Below, in pieces: positions 1-6,033 of a DNA stretch of 11,350 bases (positions are counted from its first letter, which is position 1; each line of letters begins with the position of its first letter). Position numbers and translations under genes: made by a program. Where the stretch lies: contig CAADUS010000023.1 of the NCBI GenBank assembly GCA_900752275.1, forward strand, positions 1 through 11,350. The letters run 5' to 3'. Below the pieces are notes generated by a model. It ran no database searches. It saw only the letters and a program-made list of their open reading frames with translations, and was not told the DNA's origin. The DNA is from an uncultured Collinsella sp. (GTDB lineage: Bacteria; Actinomycetota; Coriobacteriia; Coriobacteriales; Coriobacteriaceae).

Positions 1-19
1 GCTCAATATTTTCCGACAT
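1..19 (-). CDS. 5' end of a gene cut by the window edge (next gene after the reductase)
   Basis: Reading the minus strand, an ATG at 19-17 is preceded by AGGAG four bases upstream and opens the frame MSENIE before the window ends. It is co-directional with the reductase gene and begins 150 bases after that gene's stop, so it could be in the same transcript. Too little is visible to name it. In E. coli the related yjiM gene sits beside yjiL, an ASKHA-type ATPase activator, so an activator or electron-transfer partner is a reasonable guess, but only a guess. Confidence 0.5.
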
Positions 20-169
20 ATAACTCCTAAACCTTTCAACCAACCAAGGGAACGGCCTTCCCAGGCGACCGAGGTTACCTTCAAAGAGGAGCGCCGCGTA
101 CTTTGGTACACAAGCGACGGTTTGAACGGCAAGATCGGGTGCCCGGGAAAGCCGCCGGGGCGGATAGTC

Positions 170-1453
170 CTAAATGGTCTCCAAGAAAGCTTCGATCCTG
201 GTTTGTAACTGACCTGCATCCTCGCCAGCGTAGTCGGTCGTGATGTGCATAAACGGAATGCCGCCCTCCTCGGCTGCCTTCTCCACGGCAAACGCCTCCA
301 TCTCGTAGAGCGTGCAGAACTGCAGGGCCACGTCGACGATGCCGTCGGCATGCAGGTCCTTGGCCATCTGGACAATGTCCTTCATACGCTGGTCGTTGGG
401 CGTAAAGACGGCGCAGTTGATCTTAAAGTAGCGCTCGGCAATGGCATCGAGCATCTCGTCGACCGTCTCACCGGACTCGTCGACCAGATCCTTGTAGTAG
501 CGCGAACCCGTGCAAGACTCCTCGCCCACCACGACGCCGCCGGCCTTCTCGATGGGGTTGAACAGCTTCCAGTTGGGCACGGCCATGGGCGTGCCGGTGT
601 ACAGGATGCGCTTGGTCCCCTTGGGCGCCACGCCCTCGCCGGCCTCGACACGCTGCTCGCACTCAGCCGCCATATCGTTAATGGCTCCGGTCAGACGCGG
701 CGTGTCGTCCATAAAGGCGGCCTGAACGGTCAGCAGGCTGTCGAGACCGCTGATGGGCGCCGGGTCGGCAGCGCGCGTGGCAGCGAGGCGCTGCAGGGCG
801 CGACGCTTCTCATTGACGGCGTGGATGGCGGCCTTCAGACGCTCAGGCGTAATCGTGACGCCGCACTCTTCCTCGATCTTGGCGGCGAGCTTCTTGACCT
901 CGGCCTTCCAGGTCACGAGCGTAGACTCGTCGTGCACGTTGGGAATATCCATGACGTACATGTTCTTTTGCGTTGCAAAGAACTCGTAGGCCTTCTTCTT
1001 GCCATCGCAGGTGTTCTCGCCTACCACCAGGTCACTCGACTCAATGTAGGGGCAGACCTCGCCCAGCTTAAAGCCGGCAAAGCTCTTGATGAGCGGACAG
1101 GTGTTGCGCGGCAGGTGCTCCTCGACCTTATCGGTTGCCCAGTCGGCACCCGAGCACAGACCAACGGGAATGCCGTCACAGGCAAGCACGATCTCCTCGG
1201 GCACGTACACGCAGAACGACCCCACGATCTTGGTGGCCTCGCCGGCCTCCTTCTTGTCGAGCATCTCCTTAATACGGCCGCTGTGGATGTTGGTGGCCAC
1301 AAAGTCCAGGTAGGACGTTGACTTGGGACGGTTGTTCTGCGACAGGAACATGTCCCCGTACATCTGGCCCACGGCGCCCAGCAGCATATCGTGGTCGGCA
1401 AGATTCATGCCGAGGCTCTCCCACATCGGATGGAAATCGAATTCTTCAGCCAT
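170..1453 (-). CDS. yjiM: 2-hydroxyacyl-CoA dehydratase family / double-cubane-cluster anaerobic reductase (YjiM-like)
   Basis: A 427-residue cytoplasmic protein of the HgdB/FldB/benzoyl-CoA reductase superfamily, closest by recollection to E. coli YjiM. Shared landmarks are a Cys in GSFC (81), LCS (100), the RNTCPLIKS block (Cys119), VCPY (134), SDLVVGENTCDGKKK (Cys149), the ESCTG Cys314, TPNDQR (351-356), QFC (380) and the C-terminal TDYAGEDAGQLQTR block. In this superfamily such cysteines hold [4Fe-4S] clusters; in the double-cubane proteins two cubanes are joined by a sulfide, and a separate ATPase supplies low-potential electrons. The physiological substrate is unknown. The ATG at 1453 follows GAGGGG with seven bases of spacing. 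It is a single-subunit gene here, with no second HgdA-like subunit visible. The family call is firm; the cluster type is inferred from the YjiM resemblance. Confidence 0.9.
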   Translation of the reverse strand: MAEEFDFHPMWESLGMNLADHDMLLGAVGQMYGDMFLSQNNRPKSTSYLDFVATNIHSGRIKEMLDKKEAGEATKIVGSFCVYVPEEIVLACDGIPVGLCSGADWATDKVEEHLPRNTCPLIKSFAGFKLGEVCPYIESSDLVVGENTCDGKKKAYEFFATQKNMYVMDIPNVHDESTLVTWKAEVKKLAAKIEEECGVTITPERLKAAIHAVNEKRRALQRLAATRAADPAPISGLDSLLTVQAAFMDDTPRLTGAINDMAAECEQRVEAGEGVAPKGTKRILYTGTPMAVPNWKLFNPIEKAGGVVVGEESCTGSRYYKDLVDESGETVDEMLDAIAERYFKINCAVFTPNDQRMKDIVQMAKDLHADGIVDVALQFCTLYEMEAFAVEKAAEEGGIPFMHITTDYAGEDAGQLQTRIEAFLETI

Positions 1454-1591
1454 AACGGTTCCCCTCTCGAACCAAAAATGAATAGCTACGGTATTGCTGC
1501 ACGGTGGGTGGCGAAAACCCAGCCGCGCCTAAACCCGGAATTTTAGGGAACCTGCTTTGCGGTCGATTATTTAGTTGTGCGTCGTCTCTCC

Positions 1592-1627
1592 CGGAGCCGT
1601 GAACATACCTGCTCATATGCGGCTCCG
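1592..1627 (-). promoter_or_regulatory. Leader hairpin overlapping the end of the small ORF
   Basis: CGGAGCCG (1627-1620 on the minus strand) pairs perfectly with CGGCTCCG (1599-1592). The 20-base loop can itself form a CATA/TATG pair. No U-tract follows, so this is not a standard intrinsic terminator. The last sense codons of the 22-codon ORF lie in the 5' arm and its TGA lies in the loop, so a translating ribosome would cover or open the stem. That is the geometry of a translation-coupled leader element; function is inferred. Confidence 0.4.
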
Positions 1628-1681
1628 AGCGATATATAGGGCACGCGCGGCAACGCGGCAAATGTATGTCGTCTGCGGCAT
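1613..1681 (-). CDS. Putative 22-aa leader peptide
   Basis: ATG at 1681-1679 is preceded by AAGGAGG, a near-perfect Shine-Dalgarno, with about eight bases of spacing. The frame begins MPQTTYICRV and stops at TGA 1615-1613. The peptide is basic, with four arginines, two tyrosines and no acidic residue. A candidate extended -10 (1712-1720) would start transcription about 24 bases before this ATG, which fits a real translation unit. It is not similar to anything I recognise. Its end overlaps a hairpin upstream of the reductase, so a regulatory leader peptide is more likely than a stable protein. The strong ribosome site is directly visible; coding status is inferred. Confidence 0.4.
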   Translation of the reverse strand: MPQTTYICRVAARALYIARSRI

Positions 1682-1701
1682 GTGCGCACCCTCCTTAACC
1701 A

Positions 1702-1749
1702 GTTGATGTCAACTATATCAACGGTCATCGACCATGCGAACACCGTTGA
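1702..1749. promoter_or_regulatory. Operator-like dyad cluster GTTGA/TCAAC
   Basis: Two dyads built on the same pentamer sit over promoter P2. GTTGATGTCAAC (1702-1713) covers the -10 to +1 region. TCAACGGT (1718-1725) and ACCGTTGA (1742-1749) form an exact 8-bp inverted repeat 16 bases apart that encloses the -35. Four copies of the pentamer within 48 bases around one promoter suggest a transcription-factor site. The factor is unknown; it does not match the FNR box, which needs TTGAT-N4-ATCAA. Confidence 0.4.
1712..1740 (-). promoter_or_regulatory. Promoter candidate P2 for leader ORF and reductase
   Basis: On the minus strand, TTCGCA (1740-1735, four of six to TTGACA) is 17 bases from TATAGT (1717-1712, five of six), with an extended TGA immediately before it. 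Predicted start is near 1705. The -10 is flanked by GTTGA on both sides, and the -35 lies inside a larger dyad (see operator entry). Confidence 0.4.
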
Positions 1750-1789
1750 CATTCGTACGACAGCATCGTGTGCCGTCGTTTAATAAATT

Positions 1790-1817
1790 ATTATCTTGAT
1801 TAATAAGAGTTTGTCAT
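1790..1817 (-). promoter_or_regulatory. Promoter candidate P1 for the reductase transcript
   Basis: On the minus strand, ATGACA (1817-1812, five of six) is 16 bases from GATAAT (1795-1790, five of six) in AT-rich DNA just after the modC terminator. TAATAA/TTATTA repeats at 1781-1793 and 1801-1806 surround the -10. Predicted start is near 1783. Confidence 0.4.
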
Positions 1818-1836
1818 CTCTCATTCAGCGAACGGC

Positions 1837-1868
1837 AAACAAAACCGCCGAGGCTTATACCCCGACGG
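1837..1868 (-). terminator. Intrinsic terminator of modABC
   Basis: On the minus strand, 12 bases after the modC stop, CCGTCGGGG (1868-1860) pairs with CCTCGGCGG (1853-1845) over a six-base loop. This gives nine pairs including two G-U, followed directly by TTTTGTTT. It separates modC from the promoters of the reductase gene. Confidence 0.75.
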
Positions 1869-1880
1869 CATTACCCAGCG

Positions 1881-2951
1881 CTATCGACAAACCAAATGGA
1901 TCCTGCTGGCATCAAAATGCATGCGCAGCGTCTCGCCTGCTTGCGGCAGCTCGTCGACAGGCATGCTCACCTTGTTGACCTTCCACTGAAGACGGGTGGG
2001 CGCATCGGCCCGGGGCGCATCCAACAGCACCAGGCGCTCAAAACGCGAGTCGCTCACGCGCGCCACGTGCAGGTCGTAGCTGTTGCGACCCCGCTCAGCG
2101 CGATTGTCAACATGGAAGTAGCTTGCGCGAATGCCCAGGTACTCCACATTATCGGGAACCTCGCGACCCACGTTAAAGGTCATGCCCCAGTCGAGGGCTT
2201 CAACTTCTTCGTCGCCGATCTTGCGCGCCCGGCTCGTGTTCTTGCAGCCCGTCAAGCGCAGCGCGGCCAAGGTTTGCGGCCGGCGGACCACGTCCTCGAC
2301 GGAGCCGATCTCCTCCACATGCCCGTTATGCATAACGCAGATGCGCTCGCACAGACGGCACGCCTCGTCGATATCGTGACTCACGTAGAGCACGGTGCGG
2401 TTGCATACGTCGAACAGGTCAAGCATGTTTTGCTCAAGCGCGCTCTTAAGATAGGAATCGAGTGCGCTCATGGGCTCGTCGAACATAAAGATGCCCGGGT
2501 GCGCCGCCACCATGCGCGCGAGCGCCACGCGCTGCTGCTGGCCGCCCGAGAGGCGCGCGGGATAGCGGTCGGCGAAATCAGCCAGACCGAAAATGCCCAG
2601 ATAGCGCTCGGCCAGCCTTTTGCGCGCCGCGGCGTCGCCCGCGCCCTTTACACCGGCACATACGTTATCGGCCACCGTCATGTTGGGAAACAACTGATAG
2701 TTTTGGAACAACAGGGCGCATTTTCGCTCCTGAGGCGACAGGTTGATGCCCGCCGCCGAGTCAAAAAAGGTCACGCCGTTGACAACGATCTTGCCCTCGT
2801 CGGGCGCCTCCACACCGGCAATGCAGCGCAGCGTACAGCTCTTGCCGCAACCCGAGGCGCCCAGCAGCGCCACACGCTCCTCGCCGGCCTCAAGCTGCAT
2901 GTCGAGCATAAACCCGGGATAGCGCTTTTTGATATCCAGAACGAGCGACAT
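1881..2951 (-). CDS. modC: Molybdate ABC transporter ATP-binding protein
   Basis: A 356-residue cytoplasmic ATPase that powers molybdate import. Visible motifs are Walker A GASGCGKS (31-38), the Q-loop FQNYQLFP (82-89), the signature LSGGQQQ (134-140), Walker B FMFDEP (155-160) and the H-loop YVSHD (His192). Residues from about 235 onward form a C-terminal extension beginning TGCKN, like the regulatory region of ModC/CysA-type ATPases. The ATG lies three bases after the modB stop, so the two are translationally coupled. A good terminator follows. ATPases of this clade also serve sulfate or tungstate importers; molybdate is chosen because the gene follows a ModA-type binding protein and lies beside moeA and mogA. 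Confidence 0.9.
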   Translation of the reverse strand: MSLVLDIKKRYPGFMLDMQLEAGEERVALLGASGCGKSCTLRCIAGVEAPDEGKIVVNGVTFFDSAAGINLSPQERKCALLFQNYQLFPNMTVADNVCAGVKGAGDAAARKRLAERYLGIFGLADFADRYPARLSGGQQQRVALARMVAAHPGIFMFDEPMSALDSYLKSALEQNMLDLFDVCNRTVLYVSHDIDEACRLCERICVMHNGHVEEIGSVEDVVRRPQTLAALRLTGCKNTSRARKIGDEEVEALDWGMTFNVGREVPDNVEYLGIRASYFHVDNRAERGRNSYDLHVARVSDSRFERLVLLDAPRADAPTRLQWKVNKVSMPVDELPQAGETLRMHFDASRIHLVCR

Positions 2952-2954
2952 GGC

Positions 2955-4397
2955 CTATCGACCTCCCTGCAAAGCGGCATCATCGCGCATAAGCTCGGCC
3001 AACGCCTCGCGATCGATACGCAGCGCATCGCCGCCGACTGGGTCGAGCGAATCGACCTGGCCGCCCAGCGGCTTGGCCTGCTTGCGCTCCGCGCGGGACA
3101 GGCCGTGCTCGCGGTACTTTTGCGAATGCGCCGTGTACATGTTGATGAATAGGATGACCAGGAAGCTGAACGCAATTACGACCACGACCCAAAAGAGGGC
3201 CACGGACGTGTTGCCGCCCATCCACTCAAAGTAGATGGCGATGGGAATGGTCTGCGTAATACCAGCGTAGTTGCCCGCAAAGAACAGGGTGCAGCCAAAC
3301 TCGCCCATCGCGCGGGCAAAGGCGAGCACCGTGCCGGCGGCAATCGAGGGCCAGCCGAGCGGCATCATAAGCTTGGTAAAGATGCGACGCTCGGACCAGC
3401 CCAGCGTGCGCGCCGCATCGAGCATCTGCGTGTCGAGGCTCTCGAAGGCTCCGAGCGCCGTACGATAGACGAGCGGGAACGACACGACGACGGCAGAGAT
3501 CACCGCCGCGGGCCAGGTAAAGACGATCGAGATGCCGTGCGCGATGAGCCACTGGCCCACCCCGGTCGAGCGGCCAAACAGCATGAGGAGCAGAAAGCCG
3601 CAGACCGTGGGCGGCAGCACCATAGGAACCGTAAAGACCGAATCGAGCAGGCCCTTGATGCGACTCGAGGTACCCATAGTCTTCCACGCGGCGAACAGGC
3701 CCAGCGCAAAGGAGATCAGCAGGGCAAGGCCGCTCGTTTTTATGGACACCCAAAACGGGCGATAGTCGATGTCGCCCAAAAAGGAAGCCAGAGAGGTCAA
3801 GGGCCCCTGCTCATCCCGCATCACGACAGACGATGCTTCTACCATTTGAGCGCTATCAAGCCAACGCGCGCCGCCCTTGGCATCACCCGAGGCTGATGCA
3901 ATCACCACATAGCGGTCCCCATCCGCGCCACGCTCGTCAAAGCCATAGGTATACCCGCCAGCATCAAACGTTGTTTCCGCCGTGACATACCAAGGAAGAT
4001 CCACGTCCCCTAACTGCGCGCCCCCCATGCAGTTTGCGCTGTCGAGCTTGCAGACGAGGGCCTTGAGACCCGATACGCACTCGTTGTCCTGCGGATCCAA
4101 TCCATATTTCTCGACCGCCTTGGGCGATATCCACACCACAACGCGATCGGCAGCAGGCGCCACTACAAGGTCCACGTCCTCGTCAACGGGAAACCGGTAG
4201 CCCTCAGGCTGGCCCTCCATGATACGGGCGGTCCCCTTGGCCAACCGCTCAAAACCCTCGATCCCATAGGAAAGCCCATGAGCGGTCGCAGCAACCTGGG
4301 CCCCGTCCTCAGTGTCCCCAGCAAACGCAAATCCCGGCACCCAACAAAGCGCGAAGGTCAAAGCACAGGCGACAAGCATGCGGAATCTATTAAGCAC
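2955..4397 (-). CDS. modB: Molybdate ABC transporter permease with N-terminal signal peptide and extracytoplasmic domain
   Basis: The GTG at 4397 is preferred because GGAG lies six bases upstream and the protein (480 aa) then begins with a clean signal peptide, hydrophobic up to AFA at residue 26. A GTG at 4466, overlapping the modA stop, has no ribosome site. Residues 27 to about 212 form a soluble domain with three cysteines (107, 116, 123) that I do not recognise. The permease proper begins near 212 and includes TVPMVLPPTVCGF and the EAA loop (about 314-347, GAFESLDTQMLDAARTLGW), which docks the ATPase. A charged tail of about 55 residues follows the last membrane helix. Ordinary ModB proteins are about 220-270 aa, so both the front domain and the tail are additions. 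The permease assignment is firm; the front domain has no assigned role. Confidence 0.88.
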   Translation of the reverse strand: MLNRFRMLVACALTFALCWVPGFAFAGDTEDGAQVAATAHGLSYGIEGFERLAKGTARIMEGQPEGYRFPVDEDVDLVVAPAADRVVVWISPKAVEKYGLDPQDNECVSGLKALVCKLDSANCMGGAQLGDVDLPWYVTAETTFDAGGYTYGFDERGADGDRYVVIASASGDAKGGARWLDSAQMVEASSVVMRDEQGPLTSLASFLGDIDYRPFWVSIKTSGLALLISFALGLFAAWKTMGTSSRIKGLLDSVFTVPMVLPPTVCGFLLLMLFGRSTGVGQWLIAHGISIVFTWPAAVISAVVVSFPLVYRTALGAFESLDTQMLDAARTLGWSERRIFTKLMMPLGWPSIAAGTVLAFARAMGEFGCTLFFAGNYAGITQTIPIAIYFEWMGGNTSVALFWVVVVIAFSFLVILFINMYTAHSQKYREHGLSRAERKQAKPLGGQVDSLDPVGGDALRIDREALAELMRDDAALQGGR

Positions 4398-4465
4398 GAA
4401 AAGCTCCAAGAGAATACAAGGACGGAGTGAAACGCAAAACGATGGAATTATCGCGCCAAGCCGCA

Positions 4466-5338
4466 CTACGCGGAAAGTTCAAAGCCGTACTTAGCCCAAA
4501 TCTTCTGAGCTTTCTTGTTGGTCAGACAGAAGTCGATGAACGCCTTGGCCTCGTCGGCATGCTCGGAGCTCTCGGCAACGGCACCCGGGTACACGATGGG
4601 CTTGTGCGAATCCTCGGGGCACACGAAGGCCTCCTCGATGCCGTCGTAGCGGAAGATATCGGAGCTGTAGACAAAACCAGCCACGCAGTCGCCTGTAGAG
4701 ACGTAGGCGGCAGCGGTGCCGACCTTATCGGCCAGTGCGACCTTGTCGGCGATCTCGGGAGCATACTCGCCGTCGTCGCCCTCGATGCCGGTGTAGAGGC
4801 CCACGGAGGCCAGGGCCTGGTTAGCGTACTTGCCGGCGGGAACGGTCTTGGCGTCGCCAATGGCAATCATGCCTTCCAGGTTCGCAACGTCGGCAATGGC
4901 CTCGACCTTGGTGTCGGAGCCCTCGGCGCGAATGATCACGAGGTCGTTGACGAACATGTCCTCACGCGTGTCGGCGTCGACGAGCTCGGCGGTCTCAGCG
5001 TCATCCATGGTGCCCTTGGAGGCCGTGATGAGCACGTCGACCGTGGCGCCGGCACGCATCTGCTCAACGAGGTCGCCGGAGGCCTTAAACTGCGTGTCGG
5101 CAAAGGTGGTGCCGGTCTGGTCGGTGTAAAGCTCTTGGACCTCGGGCAGAGCCTTCTCAAGCGAGTTGGCGGCAAAGACTTGCAGCTCGACAGCTTTCTT
5201 GGAAGATGCCTTGGCAGAACCGGCATCGGATCCGGCCGGCTCGGACGTCTTGCTGCCCGAGCAGCCGGCAAGACCAAGGCCGGCAGCGGCGACAGCAGAA
5301 AGCGAGACAAATCCGCGGCGAGAAACCATATCGAACAT
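4466..5338 (-). CDS. modA: Molybdate-binding lipoprotein of ABC transporter
   Basis: A 290-residue periplasmic-binding-type protein, probably anchored on the outer face of the membrane. The N-terminus has SRRGFVSLSA, a twin-arginine-like motif, followed by a hydrophobic run and lipobox LAGC with Cys26 as the lipid site. The mature part starts with LQVFAANSLEKALPEV, and FKASGDLVEQMRAGATVDVLI follows; both match the ModA pattern in which Ser and backbone groups hold the oxyanion. The ATG at 5338 is chosen because AAAGGG sits six bases upstream; a TTG at 5344 would abut that site. It is the first gene of modABC, and modB starts 68 bases after its stop. Tungstate is an alternative substrate. Confidence 0.92.
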   Translation of the reverse strand: MFDMVSRRGFVSLSAVAAAGLGLAGCSGSKTSEPAGSDAGSAKASSKKAVELQVFAANSLEKALPEVQELYTDQTGTTFADTQFKASGDLVEQMRAGATVDVLITASKGTMDDAETAELVDADTREDMFVNDLVIIRAEGSDTKVEAIADVANLEGMIAIGDAKTVPAGKYANQALASVGLYTGIEGDDGEYAPEIADKVALADKVGTAAAYVSTGDCVAGFVYSSDIFRYDGIEEAFVCPEDSHKPIVYPGAVAESSEHADEAKAFIDFCLTNKKAQKIWAKYGFELSA

Positions 5339-5398
5339 GTTCAACCCTTTCGAACGCTATGCCCGGGCACCTCACCGCAGGCTTTATTCTGTAATAAG

Positions 5399-5404
5399 AT
5401 TATA
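5399..5404 (-). promoter_or_regulatory. -10 element upstream of modA
   Basis: A perfect TATAAT on the minus strand lies about 60 bases before the modA ATG. No clear -35 is visible at 16-18 bases. The upstream DNA (5405-5460) is unusually AT-rich and holds the short palindrome GATAAATATC (5427-5436), which could bind an activator or repressor such as a molybdate-responsive regulator. I cannot match a ModE consensus. Confidence 0.4.
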
Positions 5405-5495
5405 CTTCGGCGCGAATAATGTTTATGATAAATATCTCTCGCCTGATAATTTTCTTTTACCGACAACCACGAGACGTCCCACACTGCCGCTGCAT

Positions 5496-5530
5496 AAAAA
5501 GGGCGGAGCGACTCGCAAGATCGCTCCGCC
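5496..5530 (-). terminator. Intrinsic terminator of moeA-mogA
   Basis: On the minus strand, 13 bases past the mogA stop, a perfect 10-bp stem (GGCGGAGCGA, 5502-5511, with TCGCTCCGCC, 5521-5530) and a nine-base loop are followed by five U residues (5500-5496). It insulates modA from the upstream operon. Confidence 0.88.
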
Positions 5531-5543
5531 GCAGGTAGCGCGC

Positions 5544-6023
5544 TTATTTGGCGTGCCCGCCGCCTGCCGTCATTTGGGCCGCATGCTCCAGCTGGTCGCT
5601 CACAGCCTCCCAGCTTTCGCGGGCCGCTTTCGTAGATCCCGGAAAGTTGATGACAAGCGTATGCCCACGCTGCATACACACGGCGCGCGAGAGCATGGCG
5701 CGGCGCGTCTTGGTCATGGAGTACACACGGATTGCCTCTGCAATACCCGGCACATCGCGGTCGCAGACGGCACGCGTCGCCTCGGGCGTCACGTCGCGCA
5801 TCGAAAGCCCCGTGCCGCCGCAGGTGAGCACGACATTGGCGTGGCACTCATCGGCGGCTTCCACAATGGCATCACCGATCTCGCTGGCGTCGTCGCGCAC
5901 GACCACGTGTGAGGCGACCGTCCAGCCCTGCGCCTCGATAAGTTCCTCGAGTGCGGCTCCGGCCTCGTCCTGGGCAAGATCGCGCGTATCCGAGCACGTC
6001 ACGATCGATATCTTCAGCTCCAT
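5544..6023 (-). CDS. mogA: MogA/MoaB-family molybdopterin adenylyltransferase
   Basis: A 159-residue cytoplasmic protein. In molybdenum-cofactor synthesis this family adenylates molybdopterin before metal insertion. Family motifs are TCGGTG (67-72) and RDVTPEA (76-82), which form the molybdopterin-binding region, and NFPGS (126-130) near the end. The ATG at 6023 is fixed by GGAGG six bases upstream; the open frame extends further 5' but lacks a ribosome site there and overlaps moeA. It starts only 10 bases after the moeA stop, and the AGGAGG overlaps that stop codon, so the pair is translationally coupled. MogA and MoaB are hard to separate by sequence; MogA is preferred because of the pairing with moeA. 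Confidence 0.9.
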   Translation of the reverse strand: MELKISIVTCSDTRDLAQDEAGAALEELIEAQGWTVASHVVVRDDASEIGDAIVEAADECHANVVLTCGGTGLSMRDVTPEATRAVCDRDVPGIAEAIRVYSMTKTRRAMLSRAVCMQRGHTLVINFPGSTKAARESWEAVSDQLEHAAQMTAGGGHAK

Positions 6024-6033
6024 AGCATTCCTC

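Larger units (their letters stand above)
1454..1783 (-). promoter_or_regulatory. Long, hairpin-rich 5' leader of the reductase gene
   Basis: About 330 bases separate the upstream promoter candidate from the reductase ATG, and no long gene fits the space. On the minus strand, in order, it contains a 9-bp stem-loop (1757-1779, one G-U pair), the GTTGA/TCAAC repeat cluster (1702-1749), a 22-codon ORF (1613-1681), an 8-bp hairpin (1592-1627), and a GGTTCCC segment (1552-1546) complementary to the GGGAACC that includes part of the reductase Shine-Dalgarno (1463-1457). I do not recognise a known riboswitch. The dense structure suggests regulated expression, but no ligand or mechanism can be named from sequence alone. 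Confidence 0.45.

Noticed and set aside
245..1321. Open frame of 358 codons on the plus strand opposite the reductase gene
   Set aside because: It is the mirror of a high-GC coding gene, with low-complexity Leu/Gly/Val/His-rich sequence, no domain and no ribosome site. The minus-strand frame is a clear family member.
1702..1720. FNR-type site (TTGAT-N4-ATCAA)
   Set aside because: The half-sites are TTGA and TCAA but spaced two bases apart in the dyad, or nine between TTGAT and ATCAA, not four.
1446..1752. Two minus-strand frames of 61 and 71 codons in the reductase leader
   Set aside because: Neither has a ribosome site at its start, the compositions look random, and the 71-codon frame runs into the reductase start. 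The 22-codon ORF in the third frame has the strong site.
1896..3152. Open frame of 418 codons on the plus strand opposite modC and the end of modB
   Set aside because: It runs across two real genes, has Ala/Arg/His-rich composition and no recognisable motif. The minus-strand frames carry all ABC signatures.
4398..4466. GTG at 4466 as the modB start, overlapping the modA stop
   Set aside because: There is no Shine-Dalgarno before it and it would put 23 extra residues in front of a well-formed signal peptide. GTG 4397 has GGAG at six bases.
4427..5419. Open frame of 330 codons on the plus strand opposite modA
   Set aside because: Antisense shadow of a GC-rich gene, rich in Gly and Leu, with no start context and no motif.
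5345..5480. Molybdenum-cofactor riboswitch or ModE site before modA
   Set aside because: The leader after the candidate -10 is only about 54 bases, too short for the known cofactor RNA, and no clear ModE dyad can be read in the AT-rich segment.
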